Of a DNA stretch of 64,000 nucleotides, positions 49,682 through 58,504 are shown in pieces (position 1 is the stretch's first letter; each line of letters opens with the position of its first letter). This stretch comes from Deltaproteobacteria bacterium GWC2_55_46 (GTDB lineage Bacteria > Desulfobacterota > GWC2-55-46). The stretch spans positions 2,137,501 through 2,201,500 of the forward strand of contig LVEI03000001.1 of the NCBI GenBank assembly GCA_001595385.3. The letters run 5' to 3'. The notes beneath the pieces are model-generated. The model made no database searches and was not told the DNA's origin. It saw nothing but the letters and a program-made list of their open reading frames with translations. Position numbers and translations under genes: made by a program.

Positions 49682-50161
49682 ATGTTCGAGCACATAGAAG
49701 AGAAAGAGGCCGTGAAAACAGCCGCGCTCCTGGAGGTGAACGGTTATCGGTTCTACAAGCTCCTTGCCGAGAAGACTGAGAACAAGCAGGCGAAAACGGT
49801 ATTCAAGAGGCTCGCCGAGGATGAGAAGAGGCACCTTAAGCTCATAGAGACGAAGTTTTTTCCTGAGGCGGGTTTCAATGAACAGATAACGGAAGAGGAG
49901 ATAGAGATAGAGGACTACCTGGAAAAAGAGGGCAGGGCGGATATGTTCACAAAGCGCATAAACGTGGACGAGCTTGTCCGCCTGATAGACGACCCGAAGA
50001 AGGCGCTGATGGTCGCGCTCGATACCGAAATACACTCTGTAGACTATTTCGACAACCTCTCCGCCAGATCGAGGACCGAAGAAGGCAGGCGCATATACAG
50101 CGAGCTTGCCAACGAGGAGAGGTCGCACGTCGTCCAGATAGAGGCGATGATCGCCGGATAA
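49682..50161 (+). CDS. Ferritin-like/rubrerythrin-type diiron protein
   Basis: 159 residues forming a four-helix bundle. Iron ligands: Glu in ALLEVNGYRFYKLLAE, Glu-x2-His in AEDEKRHLKL, Glu in LDTEIHSVDYF and Glu-x2-His in ANEERSHVVQ. It has no C-terminal rubredoxin domain, so it is the erythrin-like form. Probably peroxide or iron detoxification. A GGGGAGGTCACCC site precedes the ATG. Standing alone, it is followed by galT after 38 bases. Confidence 0.85.
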   Translation: MFEHIEEKEAVKTAALLEVNGYRFYKLLAEKTENKQAKTVFKRLAEDEKRHLKLIETKFFPEAGFNEQITEEEIEIEDYLEKEGRADMFTKRINVDELVRLIDDPKKALMVALDTEIHSVDYFDNLSARSRTEEGRRIYSELANEERSHVVQIEAMIAG

Positions 50162-50199
50162 ACTTTGTCATGAGACCCTCCAGGTGATATAATCCACTC

Positions 50200-51195
50200 A
50201 TGCCCGAGTTAAGACTAAACGTGGTCACACGGGAATGGGTCATCATCGCCACAGAGCGCGCCAAGCGCCCCAAGGACTTCAGGAGCAAGAAGGAAAGACC
50301 GCTTCGCCCGGAATACCTCTCCACCTGCCCGTTCTGCCCTGGAAATGAGCACAAGACCCCGACCGAGCGCTTCAGGGTCCCTGACGGCGAGAGCTGGAAG
50401 ATAAGGGTCGTCTCCAACAAGTTTCCGGCCCTCTTACTCGAAGGCGAGAAGAAAAGGTCTGCCGACGGCATCTCAAGGACCGTCTCGGGCGTGGGCGTGC
50501 ACGAGGTCATAATCGAAACGCCCGTCCATAACCTGACGACAGGACTACAGCCCCTTGAGCGCCTCGAAGACCTTGTGAGGGTATATAAATCACGCTTCAT
50601 AGAGGCCAACCGCGACCCGAGGGTCGAGCATACGATAATATTCAAGAACTACGGCGAAGGGGCCGGGACCTCTCTGGACCACCCCCACTCGCAGCTCATA
50701 GCCACCCCTGTCGTCCCGCTTCAGTTCAGGGACAGGGTCCAGGCAGCGCTCCATTACTTCGACGACACAGGCGAGTGCCTCATATGCGACGTCCTTAAAA
50801 AAGACCTTGCCGACGGCACGAGGGTGATCCTCGATACCCCGCATTTCCTGACCTTCATACCTTACGCCGCGCTCTCCCCATTCCATACCTGGGTATTCCC
50901 GAAGAGGCATTCCGCGTCATTCGCCTCGGTCACGGATGACGAGGTAAGGGACCTCGCGGTCCATTTGAAGAACATACTCTCGAAATTCCGTTATGGCCTC
51001 GAAGATCCGGATTATAATTATGTCATAAGATCGTCGAGGCCCCAGGACTACGGCAACGAGTACTGCCATTGGTACCTGAGCCTGGTTCCCAGGATAACGA
51101 TGGCGGCCGGCTTCGAGCTTGGAAGCGGCATGTTCATCAACACCAGCCTGCCGGAGAATAACGCCGAGTACATGAGGGCGGTTAAGCCCGAATAA
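50200..51195 (+). CDS. galT: Galactose-1-phosphate uridylyltransferase
   Basis: Leloir pathway enzyme exchanging UMP between UDP-glucose and galactose-1-phosphate. 331 residues. Active site SLDHPHSQLIA contains the His-Pro-His nucleotidyl acceptor; CPFCPGNE is the N-terminal metal pair; later CHWYLSLVPRI and PFHTWVFPKRHSA. Normal length. In organisms of this type it may serve nucleotide-sugar supply for the envelope instead of sugar catabolism. A family B fragment follows directly behind the stop. Confidence 0.92.
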   Translation: MPELRLNVVTREWVIIATERAKRPKDFRSKKERPLRPEYLSTCPFCPGNEHKTPTERFRVPDGESWKIRVVSNKFPALLLEGEKKRSADGISRTVSGVGVHEVIIETPVHNLTTGLQPLERLEDLVRVYKSRFIEANRDPRVEHTIIFKNYGEGAGTSLDHPHSQLIATPVVPLQFRDRVQAALHYFDDTGECLICDVLKKDLADGTRVILDTPHFLTFIPYAALSPFHTWVFPKRHSASFASVTDDEVRDLAVHLKNILSKFRYGLEDPDYNYVIRSSRPQDYGNEYCHWYLSLVPRITMAAGFELGSGMFINTSLPENNAEYMRAVKPE

Positions 51196-51220
51196 AGCTG
51201 TGTTTTTCAGCAACCTGATA
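51196..51220 (+). repeat. Fragment of dispersed repeat family B (copy 4)
   Basis: AGCTGTGTTTTTCAGCAACC and TGATA directly after the galT stop. It corresponds to the last 25 bases of the family B unit and to the fragment behind nth. Confidence 0.6.
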
Positions 51221-51236
51221 GTCAAGGGAGCCGTTC

Positions 51237-51659
51237 ATGCCCGCTTACAGGAACCCCGCGCCTACGGTAGACATCATCGTAGAGATAGATGGTGGGATCG
51301 TCCTCATACAGAGGAAGAACCCGCCCGACGGATGGGCGCTGCCCGGCGGGTTCGTCGACTACGGGGAGAGCCTGGAAGAGGCCGCGAGGAGGGAGGCCTG
51401 GGAGGAGACTTCGCTCGCCGTGAGGCTTAAATGCCAGATGCACGCTTATTCAGACCCGGCAAGGGACCCGAGAAAACACACCCTTTCAGTAGTCTTCGTG
51501 GCAGAGGCAGAGGGCGAGCCGGTGGCGATGGACGACGCGAAAGGCGCCGGGGTATTTACAGAAGGTACGCTGCCGGGACCGATAGCCTTCGACCACGCCA
51601 GGATAATCTCCGAGTACTTCAGGTGGAAGAGGGAGGGGTGGAAGGTATTCGAGTACTGA
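51237..51659 (+). CDS. Nudix hydrolase
   Basis: 140 residues. Complete Nudix box: [20 protein letters not shown] followed by ET (G-x5-E-x7-R-E-x2-E-E). Begins [20 protein letters not shown] and has [10 protein letters not shown], as in ADP-ribose or nucleoside-diphosphate pyrophosphatases. Substrate uncertain. A GGGAG site lies before the ATG. It follows galT after 41 bases and may be cotranscribed with it. Confidence 0.9.
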   Translation: MPAYRNPAPTVDIIVEIDGGIVLIQRKNPPDGWALPGGFVDYGESLEEAARREAWEETSLAVRLKCQMHAYSDPARDPRKHTLSVVFVAEAEGEPVAMDDAKGAGVFTEGTLPGPIAFDHARIISEYFRWKREGWKVFEY

Positions 51660-51660
51660 T

Positions 51661-51824
51661 CAGACTGCTGAAAAAGTACATCTGCTTCGTTGGCTTCAGA
51701 AGCTCGTAGTAGCGGCGTACCAAAGAAGTACGCCTCCTTCCTTGCTCCCTGATTTAATGGGGGCCTCGCATAATGGGGCTTGTTTGAAGCCTGAACCAAT
51801 TTGATTTTTCATCAGCTGTTCAAC
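51661..51824. repeat. Dispersed repeat family B, copy 2
   Basis: Fills the gap between the Nudix gene and the next gene. Same elements as copy 1: TGAAAAAGTACATCTGCTTC, hairpin GGCGTAC (51714-51720) with GTACGCC (51728-51734) and a seven-base loop, AGCCTGAACCAATTTG, TTTTTCATCAGCTGTTCAAC. The middle part differs from copy 1. Confidence 0.7.
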
Positions 51825-51847
51825 AATAGAAAAGAAAGGATAAAGCC

Positions 51848-52300
51848 ATGGAAAGAAAAACATTCGTTTCCATAGCCGTTCTTTATTTTTTCGTGACAGC
51901 CTTCAGCTGGAGCACCTGGGGAGGCTATCCGGCGCGGTACTTCGTGCAGCTGAAGGACGTTCTCGGCGGGGGCGCGTACGGCAAGGCCGAGCTTGACAGG
52001 ATGGCGTTGATGCCGGGCTCGATGAGCCTCGGGATAAACTTCTACAGGCTGAAGCCCCATACCGTCTACTCGGTATGGTATACGAATGAAAAAGGGGAGA
52101 GGGCCCCTGCGGGTGTGGACAGGTCCAGTTTCACAACCGACGGCGGGGGAAAGGGGCGCTACGTTACGTCCGTCTATGCGGATTACCTTGACGACTGGAG
52201 GTACATAGAGGTATTCGAGCACCCGGACGGGGACCCGGCCAATACAAAGGACATGACCGCCGCATTGAAGGGAGACCTGGTCTACGGAAGGAGTTCGTGA
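51848..52300 (+). CDS. Secreted protein of unknown function
   Basis: 150 residues with a signal peptide (ERKTFVSIAVLYFFVTAFSW). The mature part is rich in aromatic and beta-type sequence: GGYPARYFVQLKDVLGGGAY, LKPHTVYSVWYTNEKGERAP, GKGRYVTSVYADYLDDWRYI. This looks like a small all-beta periplasmic or surface domain. No family recognised. AAAGGA precedes the ATG. It lies between two repeat-rich stretches and appears monocistronic. Confidence 0.65.
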   Translation: MERKTFVSIAVLYFFVTAFSWSTWGGYPARYFVQLKDVLGGGAYGKAELDRMALMPGSMSLGINFYRLKPHTVYSVWYTNEKGERAPAGVDRSSFTTDGGGKGRYVTSVYADYLDDWRYIEVFEHPDGDPANTKDMTAALKGDLVYGRSS

Positions 52301-52447
52301 TTAAGGAACGTTTGATTAATGTCTCACAATGGGACCTGAAATCCCTCGCCTTACAGGCGAAGACTTCCAGTGCGTCTAATGAGATTTTCAAGCTTACGTC
52401 CCATGCCAGGCGGAAAGCGCGATATCAAATGGAAGCGGATAATCTCC

Positions 52448-52475
52448 CTCTCTCCCCCTTTGGAAAAGGGGGAGA
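52448..52475. repeat. CCCCCTTT-type short inverted repeat, copy 1
   Basis: CTCTCTCCCCCTTTGGAAAA followed by GGGGGAGA, an 11-bp hairpin core also present at 54236-54260 between gatA and gatB. Part of a 480-base non-coding block. Confidence 0.65.
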
Positions 52476-52478
52476 TTT

Positions 52479-52505
52479 CAGTCGGGCTTTCAGCCGACTG
52501 TTTTT
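52479..52505 (+). terminator. Terminator-like hairpin behind the secreted protein gene
   Basis: CAGTCGG (52479-52485) with CCGACTG (52494-52500), eight-base loop, then T5. Placed 180 bases behind the stop of the secreted protein gene. Confidence 0.55.
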
Positions 52506-52550
52506 CGAACCTGCCGCCTTCCAGGCGGTGTGGTTCAGTTATATTTGCAT

Positions 52551-52637
52551 GTCATTCTGAGGGAGCGAAGCGACCGAAGGATCTTGTAAGTCCGCTGATT
52601 ATCGAGCGCCGAGATTCTTCGCTTCGCTCAGAATGAC
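52551..52637. repeat. GTCATTCTGA-type inverted repeat element
   Basis: The outer arms GTCATTCTGAGGGAGCGAAG and the complementary end CTTCGCTTCGCTCAGAATGAC enclose about 45 bases. This sequence type (GTCATTCTGAGCGAAGCGAAG) is common between genes in many environmental bacterial genomes. Between 52301 and 52730 I see only such repeats, no gene. Confidence 0.75.
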
Positions 52638-52727
52638 AAACACGGCGATTAATCAGAGGTTCCTTGATTAAATAACCCGGCGCAATCCGGGCTTCTCCCG
52701 CCAAAATTCGTGTAGATAACATCAAAT

Positions 52728-52765
52728 TTAAAAAGGGGCAGCCGTTTTCGGCTGCCCCTTTTTAA
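52728..52765. terminator. Strong terminator behind gatB
   Basis: AAAAGGGGCAGCCG (52731-52744) and CGGCTGCCCCTTTT (52749-52762) around a TTTT loop. A tract on one side and T tract on the other make it functional in both directions. It ends the gatCAB operon on the minus strand. Confidence 0.9.
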
Positions 52766-52785
52766 ATGGCTAACGATAAGTACGC

Positions 52786-54222
52786 CTACCCCAGCTTTTC
52801 CTTAAGCAGCTTGTTTATCACCTGCGGGTTGGCCTTGCCCTTCGTGGCCTTCATCGCCTCTCCGACGAAGAAGCCGAATAGCGCTACCTTGCCTTCCCTG
52901 TATCTTGCCGCGTTCTCCGGGTTCGCCGATATTATTTCATCAACTATCTTTCCAAGCTCATCCTCGCCGGATATCTGCGTGAGCCCCTGGGCCTTGACTA
53001 TCTCATTGGCGGACTTTCCGGTCTTGTACATCTCCTCCAGGACCTCTTTGGCTATCTTTCCGCTTATCTGCCCGTCCTTGACCATCTTTATTACGCCTGC
53101 CACAGCCTTGGGGCTTACCGGGCAGTCCGATATCTCTTTATTGTCTTCATTGAGGAGCCTCAATATCTCTCCCATGACCCAGTTCGACGATACCTTCGGC
53201 TCGCTCGTCTCCTTTACGACCTCTTCGTAATAGTTGGCCAGGTCCCTTGAGGCGGTAAGCACCCCGGCGTCGTACGCGGGTATGCCGTACTCGGAGGTGA
53301 AGCGCTCCCTTTTGGCCTGGGGGAGCTCTGGAAGAGTCGAGCGGAGCCCTTCCACAAGGCTATCTTCCACCATGAGGGGCAGGAGGTCGGGTTCCGGGAA
53401 GTACCTGTAGTCGTGGGCCTCTTCCTTTGAGCGCATGGATGCGGTTATTCCCTTTGACGAATCGAAGAGGCGCGTTTCCTGCACGACCTTGCCGCCGGAC
53501 TCTATCAGGTCTATCTGCCGCTGTATCTCGTAGTCTATCGCTTCTTTTACGAACTTGAAGGAGTTCATGTTCTTAAGCTCTGCCTTTGTGCCGAGCTTTT
53601 CAGCCCCCACGGGGCGTACCGAGATGTTCGCGTCGCAACGGAAGCTACCCTCCTCCATGTTGCCGCTTGAGATGCCGAGGTAGACGAGTATGTCCCGTAT
53701 GGCCTTGAGGTACGCCTGAGCCTCGTCAGAAGCGCGCATGTCGGGCTCGCTCACTATCTCTATCAAGGGCACGCCTGTACGGTTGAGGTCGACGAAGCTA
53801 TATGCCTCGTCCTCCGGCCCCTCTCCGTGGATGAGCTTTCCGGCGTCCTCTTCCATGTGTATGCGGGTTATGCCGATGCGCTTCCTGACTCCGTCGACGT
53901 CTATGTCAAGCCAGCCGTGCTCGGCAAGAGGCTCGGTATACTGGGAGATCTGGTAGCCCTTCGGGAGGTCCGGGTAGAAGTAATTCTTCCTCGCGAATAC
54001 GCTCTTGTGATTTACCCGGCAGCCTGTGGCGAGAGCCATCTTTATCGCGTACTCGACAGCCCTTTTATTGAGGACCGGGAGCACCCCTGGCATCCCTAGG
54101 CAGACAGGGTCGACCTGGGTATTTGGCTCGGAGCCGAACTTTGTCGAGCAGCCGCAGAAGAGCTTGGAGTCGGTGAGGAGCTGGGCGTGTACCTCAAGTC
54201 CTATAACAGCTTCGTATTTCAT
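52786..54222 (-). CDS. gatB: Asp/Glu-tRNA amidotransferase subunit B
   Basis: 478 residues. Amidates Glu-tRNA(Gln) and Asp-tRNA(Asn) using ammonia from Gat[21 protein letters not shown] at the start, [50 protein letters not shown] and [10 protein letters not shown] in the catalytic cradle, and the helical YqeY-like tail ([20 protein letters not shown]). Complete family length. Follows gatA by 48 bases containing a short hairpin repeat. Confidence 0.97.
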   Translation of the reverse strand: MKYEAVIGLEVHAQLLTDSKLFCGCSTKFGSEPNTQVDPVCLGMPGVLPVLNKRAVEYAIKMALATGCRVNHKSVFARKNYFYPDLPKGYQISQYTEPLAEHGWLDIDVDGVRKRIGITRIHMEEDAGKLIHGEGPEDEAYSFVDLNRTGVPLIEIVSEPDMRASDEAQAYLKAIRDILVYLGISSGNMEEGSFRCDANISVRPVGAEKLGTKAELKNMNSFKFVKEAIDYEIQRQIDLIESGGKVVQETRLFDSSKGITASMRSKEEAHDYRYFPEPDLLPLMVEDSLVEGLRSTLPELPQAKRERFTSEYGIPAYDAGVLTASRDLANYYEEVVKETSEPKVSSNWVMGEILRLLNEDNKEISDCPVSPKAVAGVIKMVKDGQISGKIAKEVLEEMYKTGKSANEIVKAQGLTQISGEDELGKIVDEIISANPENAARYREGKVALFGFFVGEAMKATKGKANPQVINKLLKEKLG

Positions 54223-54235
54223 TTGTAATCCCCCT

Positions 54236-54260
54236 CTTCCCCCTTTAGAAAAGGGGGAAG
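54236..54260. repeat. CCCCCTTT-type short inverted repeat, copy 2
   Basis: CTTCCCCCTTT (54236-54246) pairs with AAAGGGGGAAG (54250-54260). It lies in the 47-base gatA-gatB gap and shares its core with 52448-52475. Confidence 0.65.
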
Positions 54261-54269
54261 TACATTATC

Positions 54270-55730
54270 TTACAGCGCTGCCCTTCTCTTGTGCCACTCT
54301 GTCGCCTGCTCGTAGGAATAGGCGGCGCGGAGCACAGTCTCCTCGTCAAGGGACTTTCCGAGTATCTGAAGCCCCACAGGGAGCCCCTCCCGCGTGAAGC
54401 CGCAAGGCAGCGAGATGCCGGGTATTCCGGCGAGGTTGCACGAGATGGTGAATATGTCCGAGAGGTACATGGTAAGCGGGTCTTCGACCTTCTCCCCGAT
54501 TTTAAAGGCTGCTGTCGGGGCCGTCGGCGTGGCTATTACGTCGCAGGATGAGAAGGCCGAGTCGAAGTCATTCTTTATAAGCGTCCTCACCTGCGAGGCC
54601 TTCTTGTAATAGGCGTCATAGTACCCGGCTGAAAGCGAGTAGGTGCCGAGCATTATCCTCCTCTTTACCTCTCCGCCGAAGCCCTCGTCCCTCGTCCTCT
54701 TGTACATGTCGAGGAGGCCGCCGGTCTTGTTGACCCTCAATCCGTACTTCACCCCGTCAAACCTCGCGAGGTTGCTCGATGCCTCGGCGGTGGCTACAAG
54801 GTAATATACGGCGACCGCGTACTGGGTGTGGGGGAGTGAGACCTCCACGAGCTCGGCGCCGAGCGCCTTCAAGGTGTCGAGCGCCTTTTTAATGGAGGAA
54901 TCCACATCAGGGTCGAGCCCTTCGATGAAGTACTCCTTTGGAATGCCTATCTTCAGGCCCTTGATGCCGTCTTCAAGCCTTGAAGTGTAATCGGGCACAT
55001 GCGCCTCGATGGATGTCGAGTCGGACGGGTCGTGCCCTGCTATCGCGTTCAGGATTATGGCAGAGTCCTCGACGTCCCTGGTGAGGGGGCCTGCCTGGTC
55101 GAGTGAAGAGGCGAAGGCTATCATGCCGAACCTCGACACCCTTCCGTAGGTGGGCTTCAAGCCGACTATGCCGCAGCAGGAGGCGGGCTGCCGTATGGAG
55201 CCGCCCGTGTCGGTGCCGAGTGAGGCCGCGCACTCTCCGGCTGCTACAGCCGCGGCGGAACCGCCAGAGCTGCCGCCTGGCACGCGGTCGAGGGCCCATG
55301 GGTTAAGGGTCTTGCCGAAGGCCGAGTTCTCTGTCGAGGAACCCATGGCGAACTCGTCCATGTTGTTCTTGCCGAGTATCACGGCCCCGGCTTCCTTGAG
55401 CTTCTTTATTACAGTAGCGTCGTACGGCGGTATGAACTTCTCGAGTATCTTCGATGAGCAAGTGGTCCGCACGTTCTTCGTGCAGAAGATATCCTTTACG
55501 GCGATAGGTACGCCGGTCAAAGGCGTTACGTTATCGCCTTTGGCTATGCGCTCATCCGCCGCCGCCGCGGCCTTTAAGGCCTCTTCAGCCGTGACTGTTA
55601 CGAAGGCGCGCACCTTGCCTTCGACGTCTTCTATCCTTTTGAGGTACGCCTTGGTCGCTTCTGCCGAAGAGACCTCTTTTTTTCTGAGCCTCTCGGAAAG
55701 AGAGTGTATGGCCAAAGAGGTAAGATCCAA
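54270..55730 (-). CDS. gatA: Asp/Glu-tRNA amidotransferase subunit A
   Basis: 486 residues, amidase-signature enzyme giving ammonia from glutamine. Catalytic Ser-cisSer-Lys: Lys in [14 protein letters not shown], the Ser-rich loop [20 protein letters not shown] and [16 protein letters not shown]-terminal [17 protein letters not shown]. Complete length. It is 24 bases behind gatC. Confidence 0.97.
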   Translation of the reverse strand: MDLTSLAIHSLSERLRKKEVSSAEATKAYLKRIEDVEGKVRAFVTVTAEEALKAAAAADERIAKGDNVTPLTGVPIAVKDIFCTKNVRTTCSSKILEKFIPPYDATVIKKLKEAGAVILGKNNMDEFAMGSSTENSAFGKTLNPWALDRVPGGSSGGSAAAVAAGECAASLGTDTGGSIRQPASCCGIVGLKPTYGRVSRFGMIAFASSLDQAGPLTRDVEDSAIILNAIAGHDPSDSTSIEAHVPDYTSRLEDGIKGLKIGIPKEYFIEGLDPDVDSSIKKALDTLKALGAELVEVSLPHTQYAVAVYYLVATAEASSNLARFDGVKYGLRVNKTGGLLDMYKRTRDEGFGGEVKRRIMLGTYSLSAGYYDAYYKKASQVRTLIKNDFDSAFSSCDVIATPTAPTAAFKIGEKVEDPLTMYLSDIFTISCNLAGIPGISLPCGFTREGLPVGLQILGKSLDEETVLRAAYSYEQATEWHKRRAAL

Positions 55731-55754
55731 TGCCTTCGCTCCTTTGTGGTGTCC

Positions 55755-56042
55755 TTATTCGATTATCTTCGGGACCTTGAAACAGCCCCGCTCCGCCTCT
55801 GGCGCGTTCATCAACGCCTCTTCACTGGAAAGCGACGGGCGCGTCCGGTCTTCCCTGAACGCGGTCTTCATGGGTACGGTATAGGTCGTCGCCTCCACGC
55901 CGGACGTGTCGATCTCAGATAGCTTCTCCACGTATCCCAGTATGCGCTGCATCTGTTCCGTGTAAAGCTCGGTCTCTTTTTCCGTGAGCGCGAGCCTTGC
56001 GAGGTCCGCGACCTTCAGGACGTCTTTTTTCGTTATGGACAT
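55755..56042 (-). CDS. gatC: Asp/Glu-tRNA amidotransferase subunit C
   Basis: 95 residues from Met 56042: MSITKKDVLKVADLARLALT, YTEQMQRILGYVEKLSEIDT, and the loop TYTVPMKTAFREDRTRPSLS ending VPKIIE. It stabilises GatA and ties it to GatB. A longer frame from 56129 would add 29 residues of non-family sequence; the Met at 56042 follows GGAAGGGC and starts where the family starts. Confidence 0.95.
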   Translation of the reverse strand: MSITKKDVLKVADLARLALTEKETELYTEQMQRILGYVEKLSEIDTSGVEATTYTVPMKTAFREDRTRPSLSSEEALMNAPEAERGCFKVPKIIE

Positions 56043-56183
56043 CTGATGAGCCCTTCCTTCCCCTGGTCTGAAAATACAACTGAAAAAAACCCAAAAAGTT
56101 TTATTAACACACAAGCGCCGACGTTGCAAGCCTGATGGATGAAAAGTCCGTGTAAAACATTTTAAAAATTAAAGAAAATCGTA

Positions 56184-56189
56184 TTGACA
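56184..56189 (+). promoter_or_regulatory. -35-like box upstream of the lysine-rich peptide gene
   Basis: TTGACA (56184-56189), followed at 15-17 bases by GATAAAAG (56205-56212), a moderate -10 match. The distance to the start at 56260 is about 45 bases. The AT-rich DNA around it contrasts with the coding regions. Confidence 0.4.
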
Positions 56190-56259
56190 CCGAAATATAG
56201 TAGTGATAAAAGGAGAGTAGGTTCTCTTCTCTACACCAAACCCCATAAGGAGGAAGTTG

Positions 56260-56355
56260 ATGGCTACCGTAAAGAAAGCCACTGCAAAGAAGAAGACCAC
56301 TGTGAAGAAGGCGACCAAAAAGACCCCGGCGAAAAAATCCGGCTGCTGCCGCTGA
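56260..56355 (+). CDS. 31-residue lysine-rich, histone H1-like peptide
   Basis: MATVKKATAKKKTTVKKATK, then KTPAKKSGCCR and TGA. Nearly half the residues are Lys, with the AKK/VKKAT repeat style of bacterial histone H1-like and AlgP tails, but ending in a Cys-Cys-Arg tail. A perfect AAGGAGG lies eight bases before the ATG, and a TTGACA box is upstream. The G-rich inverted repeat 56371-56400 follows. Likely binds DNA or RNA by charge; the CC tail could bind metal or form disulphides (inference). The good ribosome site argues for a real gene. Confidence 0.65.
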   Translation: MATVKKATAKKKTTVKKATKKTPAKKSGCCR

Positions 56356-56545
56356 GCACGACACAGACGGGAGGGGAGAGGGTATCCTCCCCTCCCTGCC
56401 ACCAACCCCCGGCCATTAAATCCCAACCTCGTTCCTCTCTACCGCTGCCTTGACAAATCTGACACCGTTATTTATCATACCGTCCTTTTGAATTCGCGCT
56501 AGACCCGGACCTGACGAAGAGCGAACCGTTCACGCGGAGTGGAAA

Positions 56546-57337
56546 ATGAAAGTTGCGTTCATCCAGACTTCCCCTGAATTCGGAGATGTTAAGGCGAATG
56601 TCGAGGCAGCGGTAAAGAGGATCACGAGGCTGGACGCCGGGCTTGTTGTGCTCCCGGAGCTTTTTTCTACCGGCTATCAGTTCCGGAATAGAAGTGAGCT
56701 CCTTGAGCTTGCCGAAGAGGTCCCCGGAGGCTATGCCGTAAAAAGGCTTGCCGAGGCCGCGGAGGCCGGTAAGGCCTTCATAGTCGCCGGAGTGGCCGAA
56801 AGGGAGGGGCGCAAGGCATACAACTCTGCCGTGCTCGTTGGGCCCAGGGGGCACATCGGGACCTACCGCAAGGCGCACCTTTTCTGGGACGAGAAAAAGA
56901 TCTTCACCAGAGGGGATACCCCTTTCGCCGTCTACAAGGCCGGCAATGCCAGGATAGGCATGATGATATGCTTTGACTGGCTCTTCCCTGAAGCCGCCAG
57001 GACCCTGGCCCTCATGGGGGCCGACATCATATGCCACCCATCCAACCTTGTGCTCCCCTACTGCCCGCAGGCCATGATAACCCGCTCTCTTGAGAACAGG
57101 GTCTTTACCATCACCGCCAACAGGGTCGGGACAGAAGACAGGGTCAGGGGCAAGAAGCTTGCTTTCATAGGCACAAGCCAGGTAACTTCACCCGATGGAG
57201 AGCTCCTCGCGAGGGCGGGCAGGACCAGGGCCGGATCTTGTGTGGTGGAAATCGACCCCAGGCGCGCAAGGTCCAAGCTGGTAACGCCAGTGAACGATTG
57301 TCTCGGCGACAGGAGAAAGGACCTTTTCAAGCTCTGA
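56546..57337 (+). CDS. Carbon-nitrogen hydrolase (nitrilase superfamily)
   Basis: 263 residues. The catalytic triad is complete: Glu38 (VVLPELFSTGY), Lys109 (GTYRKAHLFW) and Cys142 (MMICFDWLFPE). Also HPSNLVLPYCPQAM and NRVGTEDRV. Resembles N-carbamoylputrescine amidase and omega-amidase branches; the substrate is not decidable. Start ATG follows GCGGAGTGGAAA. Monocistronic, 179 bases before nuoA. Confidence 0.9.
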   Translation: MKVAFIQTSPEFGDVKANVEAAVKRITRLDAGLVVLPELFSTGYQFRNRSELLELAEEVPGGYAVKRLAEAAEAGKAFIVAGVAEREGRKAYNSAVLVGPRGHIGTYRKAHLFWDEKKIFTRGDTPFAVYKAGNARIGMMICFDWLFPEAARTLALMGADIICHPSNLVLPYCPQAMITRSLENRVFTITANRVGTEDRVRGKKLAFIGTSQVTSPDGELLARAGRTRAGSCVVEIDPRRARSKLVTPVNDCLGDRRKDLFKL

Positions 57338-57398
57338 AAAAATTAAAAGACAAGCTAAACCGCATGTTTATAGATGGCCGCGACCAAGGCGGCCTATT

Positions 57399-57413
57399 TG
57401 TATACAGTATACA
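57399..57413 (+). promoter_or_regulatory. Palindromic operator upstream of nuoA
   Basis: TGTATACAGTATACA, a perfect palindrome with seven-base arms around a central A, containing GTATAC twice. It ends eight bases before the TTGACA of the nuo promoter. GTATAC half-sites are typical of GntR-type repressors; the regulator is not encoded here. Confidence 0.5.
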
Positions 57414-57421
57414 TTTTTCGC

Positions 57422-57450
57422 TTGACAAAAAAGGCGAGGTGTTTTATCTT
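57422..57450 (+). promoter_or_regulatory. Promoter of the nuo operon
   Basis: TTGACA (57422-57427), 17-base spacer, TATCTT (57445-57450). Located about 80 bases before the nuoA start, with the palindrome just upstream. Confidence 0.6.
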
Positions 57451-57530
57451 GCCCACTCTACCTTAGCGAGTTTATTATAACAGCTGGAACACCGGTCAGG
57501 TGCTTCTTCCGGTGAATGAGCGGGGTCTGC

Positions 57531-57896
57531 ATGCTTCTTTCTTATCTGCCTATACTTGTGATGATGGGGATAGCCACAGCGATGGCTCTGGGCGTGCTTT
57601 TCTTCAGTTTTCTCCTTCGCCCCAGGAACCCCTACAAGGAGAAGCTCGCCCCCTGGGAATGCGGTCTTGAGCCTATCGGGGAGGCCTCTGCCGGCCACTT
57701 CAAGGTGCACTTCTTTATAATCGCCATACTCTTCGTACTATTCGATGTAGAAACACTCTTTCTCTTCCCCTGGGCCGTTACCCTCACGGAGAAGGCCCTG
57801 GCAATTCCTATATTCATTGAAATGATTATCTTCATAGTCGTTTTGGCCATCGGGCTTGTCTACGCATGGGCTAAAGGCGCCTTGGATTGGGTTTAG
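57531..57896 (+). CDS. nuoA: NADH-quinone oxidoreductase subunit A
   Basis: 121 residues with three membrane helices. [20 protein letters not shown] is the conserved loop, [20 protein letters not shown] the signature helix with acidic residues, and the third helix ends the protein. I use Met 57531, which has GCGGGG five to six bases before it; an ATG at 57516 adds five residues. First gene of the nuo operon. It overlaps or abuts nuoB. Confidence 0.94.
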   Translation: MLLSYLPILVMMGIATAMALGVLFFSFLLRPRNPYKEKLAPWECGLEPIGEASAGHFKVHFFIIAILFVLFDVETLFLFPWAVTLTEKALAIPIFIEMIIFIVVLAIGLVYAWAKGALDWV

Positions 57897-57928
57897 ACGT
57901 GGATAAGAGGAATCTTCAAGAAGGTGCC

Positions 57929-58498
57929 ATGATGCATGCCGGCGGGAAGCTCGACGATTCGTTCCTTTTTACGACCCTCGAAAACGTCGCGGAAGTCCTC
58001 CGCAATAACCCCATTGTCGACAAGCTCAAGGACAACGAGATAACAAGGAAGGTGGCCAACTGGGGGCTTACTTCTTCGCTTTGGCCTATGACCTTCGGCC
58101 TGGCCTGCTGCGCCATAGAGATGATAGCCACCGCCTGCTCCCGGTACGATACCGACAGGCTCGGGATAGTATTCAGGCCGTCGCCGCGCCAGTCCGACGT
58201 GATGATAGTCGCCGGTACGATGACAAAGAAGATGGCCCCGCTGGTAAAGAGGCTCTACGACCAGATGGCGGAGCCGAGGTGGGTCATCGCCATGGGCGGG
58301 TGCGCATCCGCCGGAGGGCCTTACAATACATATTCGGTCGTGCAGGGCACGGACCTTGTGATACCGGTGGACGTCTACATACCGGGCTGCCCGCCGAGGC
58401 CGGAGGCCCTGATATACGGCTTCCTGCAACTTATGGAGAAGATAAAGAGGGAGACCCCGTTCATCCTTGAGCAGAGGAAGATACGGGGGGTCAAATAG
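57929..58498 (+). CDS. nuoB: NADH-quinone oxidoreductase subunit B
   Basis: Peripheral-arm subunit that carries the terminal [4Fe-4S] cluster N2 passing electrons to quinone. About 189 residues. Cluster Cys residues lie in [32 protein letters not shown] and [12 protein letters not shown]. The start is at two adjacent ATG codons (57929/57932) behind AAGGTG; upstream TTG/GTG codons could add up to 14 residues overlapping nuoA. Complete. Confidence 0.95.
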   Translation: MMHAGGKLDDSFLFTTLENVAEVLRNNPIVDKLKDNEITRKVANWGLTSSLWPMTFGLACCAIEMIATACSRYDTDRLGIVFRPSPRQSDVMIVAGTMTKKMAPLVKRLYDQMAEPRWVIAMGGCASAGGPYNTYSVVQGTDLVIPVDVYIPGCPPRPEALIYGFLQLMEKIKRETPFILEQRKIRGVK

Positions 58499-58504
58499 GC
58501 CATT

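Noticed and set aside
56371-56400. Intrinsic terminator behind the lysine-rich peptide
   Set aside because: The GGGAGGGGA/TCCCCTCCC-type stem is strong but no T tract follows, so I mention it only as an inverted repeat.
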